From: Marinosulfonomonas sp.
GTDB lineage: Bacteria; Pseudomonadota; Alphaproteobacteria; Rhodobacterales; Rhodobacteraceae
Direction of reading: 5' to 3'
NCBI GenBank assembly: GCA_015494385.1
Contig: WGBJ01000511.1
Location: 1-8,332, forward strand
Length of the DNA: 8,332 nucleotides
In this document: positions 1 through 6,619 of the stretch, piece after piece
Position numbering within the stretch: position 1 is the stretch's first letter
Layout of the letters: every line of letters begins with the position of its first letter
Notes under the pieces: model-generated
Seen by the model: the letters and a program-made list of their open reading frames with translations, nothing else
Databases searched by the model: none
What the model was told of the DNA's origin: nothing
Position numbers and translations under genes: made by a program

Positions 1-155
1 GCCCTGCCCTGCTGACTGCCTTAAAAACACAGGATCAGTTTCTGGCCGGTTTCATCCTGCTGTTCGTGGCGCTGCTGACGCTGGTGGGCACGATGATTTC
101 GGATGTGCTGCTGATGCTGCTTGATCCGCGCATCCGCTACGGGGGGCGCGACTGA
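1..155 (+). CDS. ABC transporter permease, DppB/OppB/YejB type (3' end only)
   Basis: Only the last 50 codons are present; the gene begins before the window. The frame ends at TGA 153-155. The visible peptide has a hydrophobic transmembrane helix (FLAGFILLFVALLTLVGTMI), then SDVLLMLLDPRIRYGGRD. A last helix followed by a short cytoplasmic S-D-x-L-x-x-L-L-D-P-R-I-R-Y tail is the usual ending of the first permease of peptide-type ABC importers (binding-protein-dependent transport inner-membrane component). It would pair with the next gene's product to form the inner-membrane channel. The stop overlaps the next start by one base (TGATG), which implies translational coupling in one operon. The exact subfamily (Dpp, Opp or Yej-like) cannot be told from this fragment. 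Confidence 0.85.
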   Translation, partial: PALLTALKTQDQFLAGFILLFVALLTLVGTMISDVLLMLLDPRIRYGGRD

Positions 156-1309
156 TGACCATTTTACCCGACGGACGCTACGTTTCGGACGCCCCCTATG
201 ATGAAAACGAAGACCTGAGCGCGATCGAGCGCGCCGATCTGGACATGCCCAACTGGAAACTGGTCTGGCGGGCGTTTCGCAAACACCGGCTGGCGCTGAT
301 TTCGGGCATTTTCCTGCTGGTCGGCTATCTGCTGTTGCCCTTTGCCGGTTTCATTGCCCCCTACACCCCGAACGAGCGCAACGCCGATTACCTCTATGCG
401 CCGCCCCAAGGGATCCATCTGTTCCATGATGGCAAATTCATCGGCCCCTATGTCTATCCGACGACGGCGCATGCCGATCTGGTGAACTATCGCTGGGACT
501 ATACCACCGACAAAACCAAAGCCATGCCGCTGGAGTTTTTCTGCGAGGGTGACGAATACAAAATACTGGGTTTATTCAAAACAAACCGCCACCTTGTTTG
601 CGCACCCGAAGGGGCAACGCTGTTCCTGTTTGGCTCGGACCGGTTGGGGCGGGATGTGTTTTCGCGCATCCTGTATGGGGCGCAATTGTCGATGACCGTG
701 GGGTTGATCGGCATCACTGTGTCCTTCCTGCTGGGCATCACATTCGGCAGTATCGCCGGATATTTTGGCGGGCGTATCGACTGGACCATCCAGCGGATCA
801 TTGAAATCCTGCGCTCTATCCCCGAACTGCCCCTGTGGCTGGCCCTGTCGGCGGCGGTGCCTGCCAGTTGGGGGCCTGTGGCGGTGTTCTTTATGATCTC
901 GCTGATCCTTGGCGCGCTGGACTGGCCGGGGCTGGCCCGCGCGGTGCGGTCAAAATTCCTTGCCTTGCGGGAAGAGGAATACGTCAAGGCGGCCGAGGTC
1001 ATGGGGGCCAAGCCTGCGCGGGTGATCCGCAAACACCTGTTGCCCAATTTCCTGAGCCACCTGATTGCCAGCGCCACCCTGTCGATCCCCGCGATGATTC
1101 TGGGGGAAACGGCGCTGTCGTTCCTTGGGCTGGGCCTGCGGGCACCGGCGGTCAGCTGGGGGGTGATGCTGAACGATGCGCAGCACCTTGCCTCGATCGA
1201 GATTTACCCGTGGACGGCCATCCCGATGCTGCCCATCATCATCACCGTACTGGCGTTCAGCTTCTTTGGTGATGGCCTGCGGGATTCACTGGACCCCTAC
1301 AAAAACTAG
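155..1309 (+). CDS. ABC transporter permease, DppC/OppC/YejE type, with large periplasmic insert
   Basis: 384 residues; inner-membrane permease of a peptide- or oligosaccharide-type ABC importer. An OppC-like cytoplasmic N-terminus (about 1-45) leads into TM1 (about 46-68). A long non-membrane insert follows (about 71-155), then the conserved entry motif GSDRLGRDVFSR (160-171) and the core helices. The EAA loop that contacts the ATPase is clear at 275-298 (EEYVKAAEVMGA, then RKHLLPN). The C-terminus FFGDGLRDSLDPYKN is typical of the family. DppC proteins are usually about 300 residues; the excess is the periplasmic insert, a feature I recall from YejE-like and rhizobial long OppC proteins. 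The start is supported by a G-rich ribosome site (GGGGGG, 141-146) 8 nt upstream. Substrate cannot be read from the permease; peptides and oligosaccharides both use this family. The stop codon overlaps the convergent channel gene. Confidence 0.93.
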   Translation: MTILPDGRYVSDAPYDENEDLSAIERADLDMPNWKLVWRAFRKHRLALISGIFLLVGYLLLPFAGFIAPYTPNERNADYLYAPPQGIHLFHDGKFIGPYVYPTTAHADLVNYRWDYTTDKTKAMPLEFFCEGDEYKILGLFKTNRHLVCAPEGATLFLFGSDRLGRDVFSRILYGAQLSMTVGLIGITVSFLLGITFGSIAGYFGGRIDWTIQRIIEILRSIPELPLWLALSAAVPASWGPVAVFFMISLILGALDWPGLARAVRSKFLALREEEYVKAAEVMGAKPARVIRKHLLPNFLSHLIASATLSIPAMILGETALSFLGLGLRAPAVSWGVMLNDAQHLASIEIYPWTAIPMLPIIITVLAFSFFGDGLRDSLDPYKN

Positions 1310-1319
1310 CGATCATCGC
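1301..1319 (-). terminator. weak candidate terminator at the end of the mechanosensitive channel gene
   Basis: Read on the minus strand, GCGA-TGA-TCGC forms a 4-bp stem (5 bp with a flanking G-T pair). It covers the last codons of the channel gene and is followed by its TAG stop and then five T residues (plus-strand A 1301-1305). The stem is short, and three bases separate it from the T run, so this is at best a weak intrinsic terminator. No better hairpin is seen because the converging genes leave no spacer. Rho-dependent ending inside the opposite gene is the alternative. Confidence 0.2.
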
Positions 1320-3822
1320 CGCCACCGTTTTCCTCGGGGTTTTCGGCCATCTCGTCTTCTTCCAGAACCGGAAGGGCCGCGGCGGCAATGGCTTCTTTCT
1401 GTTCCTTGGTCAGATTATGGGCCTTGCCATTGTCATCCTCGGCCAGACGCACCGTAACTTCGCGGTGGGCAAATTTAATGCCTTCACGTTCAAACAGATC
1501 GCGGATTTCCTGCAACACCCGTTTGCGGATCATCCATTGGCCGCCCGGTTTGGTCATGAATTTTACGCGGATGATCATGGCCGAATCCTGCATTTCGATC
1601 ACGCCTTGCGATTTCAGAGGTTGCAGGAAATCCTTGCCGATTACAGGGTCTTCCAACAGTTCCTGCCCCAGCTTCTTGATCAGCTTGCGCACGCGTTCCG
1701 GGTCGGTGTCATAGGTCACCCGCAGCGGCAGTTTCATGATCACCCAATCGCGGGAATAGTTGGTCAGGAACTGGATTTCGCCAAAAGGAATTGTATTCAG
1801 CGGGCCGCGATGATGGCGCAACTGCATCGAGCGCAGCGAGATCTTTTCAACCGTGCCCTTCACATCGCCGGTATCAATATATTCGCCTTTGCGAAACGCA
1901 TCATCCAGCAAAAAGAACACCCCGGAAAAGATGTCCCGCACCAGCGTTTGCGCCCCGAAACCGATGGCCAGGCCGACAACACCGGCACCGGCAAACAGCG
2001 GGCTGACGTTGATACCCAGTTGCGACAACAGGATCAGGGTAAAGGTGGTGATAATCAGGATCATCATCGAAATGCGAAACAGCGGCAACAGAGTTGACAG
2101 GCGGCTGGCGCCCTCTCCGCCACCTTCACCACCCAGTTCTTCAACCTCGGGGGCATCCCCCTGTTCCTCGGCGATTTTGCTGTCAATCCAGATGCGGAAG
2201 GAATGGTAAACGATATAGGCAATGAACAGGATAACAATGATGTCCAGCCCGCGCTCGATAACAGATGCGCGCACCATCGACATATTGCCGCCCCAGATTT
2301 CGATAAAGGCCCAGAAACCGGCGACAAATGCCAGAATGCCGGAAACCCGCCGCGCCAGATCCTCGAAATTGGCAAGCGGGTGCGCGGCAGGGTTTTTGGG
2401 TTTTTCCAGTTCTGTCTCCTCGTCGTGCGATTCTGCCTGCGCATCGCCCGATTGGGATTGCTCTCCTCCGGATTCTTGGGGTTGCGCCTCGCCCGGGTTG
2501 GTTTGTTCCAATGCGACCCCGCCATCCGCCGGATCGTTTTCGCCGCCCTTCACAACCATTTCGTCATCAGCCTGATCGGCCTTTTCCATCTTGTGCGAAA
2601 TTTTTCGCGCCTCTCTGGCTTTGGCAAAAGCACGCTCGATCACATAGTTGATAATCGCATAGACAACGACAATCGCCGTTCCCACGGCATATGCGCCGGC
2701 AATCAACGGAAAGGTTGTCGGTTTTTGCAGCACCAGATCATGCGTCAGGCGGACCCACGAATAGATAAAATAGATTATGACAACCGGCACCCAGGCATAG
2801 GAAACAAACTTGGCCGCGAAATTGGTTTCCTCGACAGGGCGCCCGTTGCGAATGGCCCGCGATACAGCACGGCGATTGACCAGAACCATGATGATGTTCA
2901 TCACCGCAACGACCAGAGCCATAGCCGAAGAAATAAACGCATATACTTCGTAATTCAGGCCCAGTTCTTTGACCCACATGCTGAACATCAACGAACAGAT
3001 ATCCAGTGTTGCCAGAATTGACGCCCAGTAATACAGCTTGCGCGCATCCTTGTCTGAAAATTGCGGGATCCGGTACTGGCACAGGTAGGGGGCCAGAACC
3101 ATACGCCAGATCGTTGTGACAAAGCGGATACCCGCATAGGCCACGAAAATCACCGTGATGGTAAACTGCATCGCGGTATCGGTTTCCTCGCCAAAGATGG
3201 CATAGCCCAATCCGTAGGCCACGAGCATCGAAACCAGAATTCCGCCAACCCCGACAAAGAAACGATACACCAGAAACGGCAATTTTTCCGTATAGCCAAT
3301 CGGGTTTTCCTTAACCCGTGCAATGACGTATTTCTTTGCAAACCGCCGCCCATAGATTTCGCGTTCCACCACCATACCGATGGCAAAAAACAAAAGGCTC
3401 CAAAGCAATGTTTTAAAGAAGGTGGAAATATTGCCATCAGGGCTACTGGCGCGCAGGATATACTCTACCTCGGTAAAGGAATTCGGCATGGTTTTCAGCA
3501 TCCGCTTCAAATCCCGCCGGAACCTCACCGCTTCGTCCTGCATCGCCATCAGGCCCGACATTTCCCGTTCGGAATCGCCATTCGCGGCATCACCGGTGCC
3601 GTTCGAATTTCCGACAACCTTGCCATCGGGGTCAATGATCACCACAGTTACGCCGCTTTCGGTGGCCTGTCGCATCAATTCTGTCAGGGTATCGGTTCCA
3701 GAAGGTTGGTCAGCCGTCTGGTCTCCGCCCAAAAGGCCCGTAATGCTTTGGGATGAAACCGGAAAGGCCGCCAGCGAAATCAACATCACACATAGTGCAA
3801 ACCAATGGCGCATCCCAGTCAT
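1306..3822 (-). CDS. long MscS-family mechanosensitive ion channel
   Basis: 838 residues from ATG 3822; inner-membrane channel expected to open under membrane tension and release osmolytes on hypo-osmotic shock. A signal-peptide-like N-terminus (about 1-26) precedes a short periplasmic region, then about ten hydrophobic helices (near 135, 184, 217, 262, 293, 338, 370, 490, 524 and 578). The pore helix follows at about 604-637, rich in G and A (AGAGVVGLAIGFGAQ), then LVRDIFSGVFFL, FRKGEY (643-648) and the beta domain. E. coli MscS has 286 residues and three helices; this resembles the long YbiO-like members. Three acidic low-complexity stretches lie at about 413-476, 550-573 and the C-terminal tail. 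The usual PN motif reads IPFGEI (678-683), with F in place of N. Start is uncertain: ATG 3822 has GGA 7 nt upstream, ATG 3813 begins a cleaner signal peptide, and an in-frame TTG lies at 3834. The gene is divergent from the glycan operon and converges with the permease. Confidence 0.93.
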   Translation of the reverse strand: MTGMRHWFALCVMLISLAAFPVSSQSITGLLGGDQTADQPSGTDTLTELMRQATESGVTVVIIDPDGKVVGNSNGTGDAANGDSEREMSGLMAMQDEAVRFRRDLKRMLKTMPNSFTEVEYILRASSPDGNISTFFKTLLWSLLFFAIGMVVEREIYGRRFAKKYVIARVKENPIGYTEKLPFLVYRFFVGVGGILVSMLVAYGLGYAIFGEETDTAMQFTITVIFVAYAGIRFVTTIWRMVLAPYLCQYRIPQFSDKDARKLYYWASILATLDICSLMFSMWVKELGLNYEVYAFISSAMALVVAVMNIIMVLVNRRAVSRAIRNGRPVEETNFAAKFVSYAWVPVVIIYFIYSWVRLTHDLVLQKPTTFPLIAGAYAVGTAIVVVYAIINYVIERAFAKAREARKISHKMEKADQADDEMVVKGGENDPADGGVALEQTNPGEAQPQESGGEQSQSGDAQAESHDEETELEKPKNPAAHPLANFEDLARRVSGILAFVAGFWAFIEIWGGNMSMVRASVIERGLDIIVILFIAYIVYHSFRIWIDSKIAEEQGDAPEVEELGGEGGGEGASRLSTLLPLFRISMMILIITTFTLILLSQLGINVSPLFAGAGVVGLAIGFGAQTLVRDIFSGVFFLLDDAFRKGEYIDTGDVKGTVEKISLRSMQLRHHRGPLNTIPFGEIQFLTNYSRDWVIMKLPLRVTYDTDPERVRKLIKKLGQELLEDPVIGKDFLQPLKSQGVIEMQDSAMIIRVKFMTKPGGQWMIRKRVLQEIRDLFEREGIKFAHREVTVRLAEDDNGKAHNLTKEQKEAIAAAALPVLEEDEMAENPEENGGGDDR

Positions 3823-3856
3823 TCCCGTTTCCAATCTTCAAGCAATTTGATCCGCA

Positions 3857-3885
3857 ATGCTAAGCCAATGGAATAGATTGTGCAA
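3857..3885 (-). promoter_or_regulatory. weak candidate promoter for the mechanosensitive channel gene
   Basis: Read on the minus strand, TTGCAC (3885-3880) is followed after 17 nt by TAGCAT (3862-3857). These match the sigma-70 consensus at 3/6 and 4/6 positions. Transcription would start near 3850, giving a short leader to ATG 3822. The -35 box lies inside the palindrome at 3878-3893, which could therefore act as an operator. Support is by position and partial consensus only. Confidence 0.25.
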
Positions 3886-3893
3886 TTGCGCAA
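3878..3893. promoter_or_regulatory. 16-bp imperfect palindrome, possible operator
   Basis: TTGTGCAATTGCGCAA reads the same on both strands except for one base pair (14 of 16 positions symmetric). It contains the heptamer CAATTGC, which recurs at 3964-3970. It overlaps the candidate -35 box of the channel gene. Symmetry and placement fit a dimeric regulator site, but no regulator family is recognised. Confidence 0.3.
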
Positions 3894-3963
3894 CATGCCA
3901 ACCGGTTCACGCCCCATCAAAACCCTGCAAGATACGCGCCAATACGCAAAAGCGCTTGAAATC

Positions 3964-3974
3964 CAATTGCAATT
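3964..3974. promoter_or_regulatory. second CAATTGC palindrome, possible operator
   Basis: The ten bases AATTGCAATT (3965-3974) form a perfect palindrome and follow a C, giving a second CAATTGC heptamer. Its centre is 84 bp from the centre of the palindrome at 3878-3893, and it overlaps the candidate -35 box facing the dehydrogenase gene. A short AT-rich palindrome can arise by chance, so the regulatory reading is inference. Confidence 0.22.
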
Positions 3975-3996
3975 TGCGGCTGAATGGATAGATAAT
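3967..3996 (+). promoter_or_regulatory. candidate promoter for the glycan operon
   Basis: TTGCAA (3967-3972, 4/6 to consensus) is separated by 18 nt from GATAAT (3991-3996, 5/6 to TATAAT). Transcription would start near 4003 and leave a leader of about 120 nt before ATG 4125. An alternative is the perfect TTGACA at 4033-4038, but its correctly spaced -10 (around TCTTTG, 4056-4061) is poor. Either could serve, and alphaproteobacterial promoters often match E. coli consensus weakly. Confidence 0.27.
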
Positions 3997-4124
3997 CCCC
4001 TTGATCGGCCGCAGCCGGAGTTGTCGCGCCTTTTGACACTACCAATGCGGCGAAATCTTTGTCGTATTTGTGAATGCCGTGCTAACTGGTGCCTTGCGCC
4101 AATGACTTAAGCAAAGTTGGAATA

Positions 4125-5402
4125 ATGACAAAGACGGTCAAAGACAAAATCGCGATCATCGGATTGGGCTATGTCGGGCTGCCTTTGGCACTGGCACTGG
4201 CGCGTGAAGGGGTCGAGGTTGTGGGATTTGATACCAATGCCCGCCATGTAAAGGCTCTGCACAGGCAAACCGACACCAATGGCGAGGTGTCAACAGACTC
4301 GCTGAAATCCACAACTGCGACATTCACATCCAACGCACAGGACCTGGCCGGTTGCACCGCCTTTATCATCGCGGTTCCCACCCCGATCACCGACGCGAAA
4401 AAACCCGATCTGTCGCCCATGCTGGGTGCCTGCAAGGTGATCGCGCCCCATCTTACCAAAGGGGCCTTGGTAATCGTTGAATCCACCGTCTACCCCGGCG
4501 TCACCGAAGAAATCTGCGGGCCTGCGCTGGCGGATCAAAGCGGTTTGCGGATGTATGACGACATCAAGCTGGGCTATTCGCCTGAACGGATCAACCCGGG
4601 GGACGCGGAACATTCGCTGGAAAATGTGGTCAAGATCATCTCGGCGCAGGACGATGAAACGCTGGATCGGGTCGAGGCCATCTATACCCCGCTGGTCAAA
4701 GCCGGTCTGCACCGTGCCAGTTCCATCAAAACAGCCGAGGCCGCCAAGGTGATCGAAAACACCCAGCGCGATTTGAACATCGCTTTGGTCAACGAATTCG
4801 CGCTGATTTTTTCGCGACTGGGTCTGGACACGCTGGAAGTGCTGGAAGCCGCCGGAACCAAGTGGAATTTCCTGCCCTTCCGCCCCGGGCTGGTGGGCGG
4901 GCATTGCATCGGAGTTGACCCCTATTACCTGACCTACAAGGCCGAACAGACCGGATACCATCCCGAAGTCATTCTGGCCGGTCGCCGCATAAACGACCAC
5001 ATGGGTCGCCATATCGCGCAGGTATTGGTCAAGGAAATGCTGGCCCGCAAGGTGGACGTGACCCGTGCGCGGGTGCTGGTGCTGGGGTTTACCTTCAAGG
5101 AAAACTGCGCCGACACCCGCAACACCAAAGTGGTCGATATTCTGGACGAACTGTCGGCCTATTCGATCAGCGCCGATGTCTATGATCCGTGGGTTTCACC
5201 CGAAGTGATGCAATCCGAATACGGCATCACCCCTGTGCAAGCCCTTGAAACGGGGGCTTACGACGGAATCATCCTTGCTGTGGCCCATTCCGAATTCGTC
5301 GAAATGGGGGCCGATAAAATCCGCGCCTTGGGGCGACCAAACGCAACCGTTTATGATCTGAAAGGCGTGCTGGGCCGCGCCGGTGCAGATTTGCGACCCT
5401 AA
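4125..5402 (+). CDS. tviB: UDP-N-acetylhexosamine 6-dehydrogenase, TviB/WbpA-like
   Basis: 425 residues; cytoplasmic enzyme of the UDP-glucose/GDP-mannose dehydrogenase family. It should oxidise C6 of a UDP-N-acetylhexosamine with two NAD+ to give the uronic acid. The N-terminal Rossmann motif is GLGYVG (13-18). The catalytic set is intact: T121 (ESTVYPG), E154 (YSPER), K208 and N212 (AEAAKVIENTQRD), and the thioester cysteine C261 with D265 (GHCIGVDPYY). GFTFKENCADTRNTK (321-335) starts the C-terminal UDP-binding domain. The stretch KWNFLPFRPGLVGGHCIGVD is much closer to TviB (Vi antigen, UDP-GlcNAc) than to UDP-glucose dehydrogenases, so an N-acetylated substrate is favoured. GlcNAc versus GalNAc cannot be decided by eye. 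ATG 4125 is chosen because the Rossmann strand begins a few residues later; an upstream in-frame GTG (4089) would add 12 unconserved residues. The ribosome site is weak (GGA, 4119-4121). It is the first gene of the operon. Confidence 0.92.
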   Translation: MTKTVKDKIAIIGLGYVGLPLALALAREGVEVVGFDTNARHVKALHRQTDTNGEVSTDSLKSTTATFTSNAQDLAGCTAFIIAVPTPITDAKKPDLSPMLGACKVIAPHLTKGALVIVESTVYPGVTEEICGPALADQSGLRMYDDIKLGYSPERINPGDAEHSLENVVKIISAQDDETLDRVEAIYTPLVKAGLHRASSIKTAEAAKVIENTQRDLNIALVNEFALIFSRLGLDTLEVLEAAGTKWNFLPFRPGLVGGHCIGVDPYYLTYKAEQTGYHPEVILAGRRINDHMGRHIAQVLVKEMLARKVDVTRARVLVLGFTFKENCADTRNTKVVDILDELSAYSISADVYDPWVSPEVMQSEYGITPVQALETGAYDGIILAVAHSEFVEMGADKIRALGRPNATVYDLKGVLGRAGADLRP

Positions 5403-5419
5403 GGCAGATCGGGGAATCC

Positions 5420-6619
5420 ATGCTGAACAAACTGACCAAAGCCCCCAACACTGCGGAACATCAGCCGCGGGTGCTGTTCTACAGCCATGACACTTTCGGG
5501 CTTGGGCATTTGCGCCGCTCGCGGGCGATTGCGGCGGCGATCACCAAGGATGATCCGGGTCTGTCAGCGCTGATCCTGACCGGATCACCCGTGGTGGGGC
5601 GGTTCACCTTTCCCGAACATGTCGACCACATCCGACTGCCGGGCGTGACCAAGATGTCGGATGGATCCTATATCAGTCAGACGCTGGGACTGGACATCGA
5701 CGAAACCACCAATCTGCGCGCGGGGCTAATCCGGTCTGCGGCGGAATACTTTGTTCCCGATCTGCTAATCGTTGACAAGGAACCAACAGGGTTTCGCGGT
5801 GAATTGCTGCCAACGCTGGAATACCTGAAGAACAACGGAAAAACCAAACTGGTGCTGGGCCTGCGCGATGTTCTGGATTCCCCCGAAACACTGGCGACGG
5901 AATGGCAGCGCAAGGGCGCGATCAAAGCCGCCGAAGAATTCTATGATGAAATCTGGGTTTACGGGCTGAAATCCATTTATGATCCAACCAAAGGTCTGGA
6001 CCTGCCGCAATCGGTGCGCAAGCGGATGCACTGGACCGGCTATCTGCGCCGCGAGGTCGGCGACCAACCGCTGTCTATTCCACAACCCTATATCCTGATC
6101 ACACCCGGTGGCGGGGGTGATGGCGAAGCGATGGTCAACCTTGTGCTGTCCGCCTACGAGCAAGACCCCGATCTGTCGCCCATGGCCGTGCTGGTCTATG
6201 GTCCGTTCCTGTCTGGTGAAACCCGTATGGAATTTGAAGAACGGGTGGCCAAACTGGATGGCCGCGTGCAAACCGTTGGCTTTGAATCCAAGATCGAACA
6301 TCTGTTTGCCGGCGCGCAGGGCGTGATCTGCATGGGCGGTTACAACACCTTTTGCGAAGTCCTGTCGTTTGACAAACCCGCCGTGATCGTGCCGCGCACC
6401 GTGCCACGCCGCGAACAGTTCATCCGCGCCGAACGGGCCGAACAACTGGGCCTGACCCGCATGATTGACGAAAACCGCGACGGCATGACACCCGAGGCGA
6501 TGATCAAGGCCATCCGCGGCCTGCCCGATCAGCCGCCGCCCTCGGCCCATCACCACAACGGATTGCTGGACGGGCTGGAATATGTATCCGCCCGCGTTCA
6601 GGCGCTGGTCAAAACATGA
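5420..6619 (+). CDS. predicted GT-B glycosyltransferase, COG4671/MurG-like
   Basis: 399 residues, probably cytoplasmic, with no signal peptide or membrane helix. The N-terminal half starts with a Rossmann-like strand and loop, RVLFYSHDTFGLGHLRRS (17-34), as in GT-B enzymes where a G-x-G-H loop faces the acceptor. The C-terminal half has a glycine-rich strand end PGGGGDGE (229-236), then MGGYNTFCEVLSFDKPAVIVP (305-325). The latter resembles the MurG/GT28 nucleotide-sugar-binding segment, and is followed by R-x-E-Q (330-333). This pattern matches the uncharacterised 'predicted glycosyltransferase' group COG4671; donor and acceptor are unknown to me. It starts 17 nt after the dehydrogenase stop with a GGGGA ribosome site (5411-5415), and its end overlaps the next start by four bases (ATGA). 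Context suggests it acts on the same glycan as its neighbours. The first 15 residues look unstructured. Confidence 0.8.
   Translation: MLNKLTKAPNTAEHQPRVLFYSHDTFGLGHLRRSRAIAAAITKDDPGLSALILTGSPVVGRFTFPEHVDHIRLPGVTKMSDGSYISQTLGLDIDETTNLRAGLIRSAAEYFVPDLLIVDKEPTGFRGELLPTLEYLKNNGKTKLVLGLRDVLDSPETLATEWQRKGAIKAAEEFYDEIWVYGLKSIYDPTKGLDLPQSVRKRMHWTGYLRREVGDQPLSIPQPYILITPGGGGDGEAMVNLVLSAYEQDPDLSPMAVLVYGPFLSGETRMEFEERVAKLDGRVQTVGFESKIEHLFAGAQGVICMGGYNTFCEVLSFDKPAVIVPRTVPRREQFIRAERAEQLGLTRMIDENRDGMTPEAMIKAIRGLPDQPPPSAHHHNGLLDGLEYVSARVQALVKT

Larger units (their letters stand above)
3823..4124. other. divergent intergenic region
   Basis: About 300 bases between the outward-facing channel gene and the sugar-nucleotide dehydrogenase gene. 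It is visibly more AT-rich than its surroundings. It holds candidate promoters for both directions, two CAATTGC-containing palindromes and a perfect TTGACA (4033-4038) with no good -10 box at 16-18 nt. A small hairpin, CGGC-CGCA-GCCG, lies at 4006-4017. A short open frame crosses much of it, but its codon use is unlike the neighbours and it lacks a ribosome site, so I do not call it a gene. No riboswitch-like structure was recognised. Confidence 0.6.

Noticed and set aside
2203..3021. Long plus-strand open frame (272 codons) opposite the channel gene, with further ones at 1417-2097 and 3061-3756
   Set aside because: The minus-strand product is a clear MscS protein across the whole interval. 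The plus-strand translations are rich in R, H, Q and P with no domain pattern, as expected for antisense frames in GC-rich genes.
4006..4017. Hairpin CGGC-CGCA-GCCG in the presumed operon leader
   Set aside because: A four-base-pair stem with no following T run and no flanking structure; too small to call a terminator or riboswitch.
4033..4038. Perfect TTGACA as a stand-alone promoter
   Set aside because: No acceptable -10 box lies 16-18 nt downstream (TCTTTG or similar), so it is mentioned only as an alternative -35 element.
4089..4124. Upstream GTG start that would extend the dehydrogenase by 12 residues
   Set aside because: The extension (MPCANDLSKVGI) is unlike the N-termini of the family, which begin a few residues before the Rossmann strand, and ATG 4125 is available.
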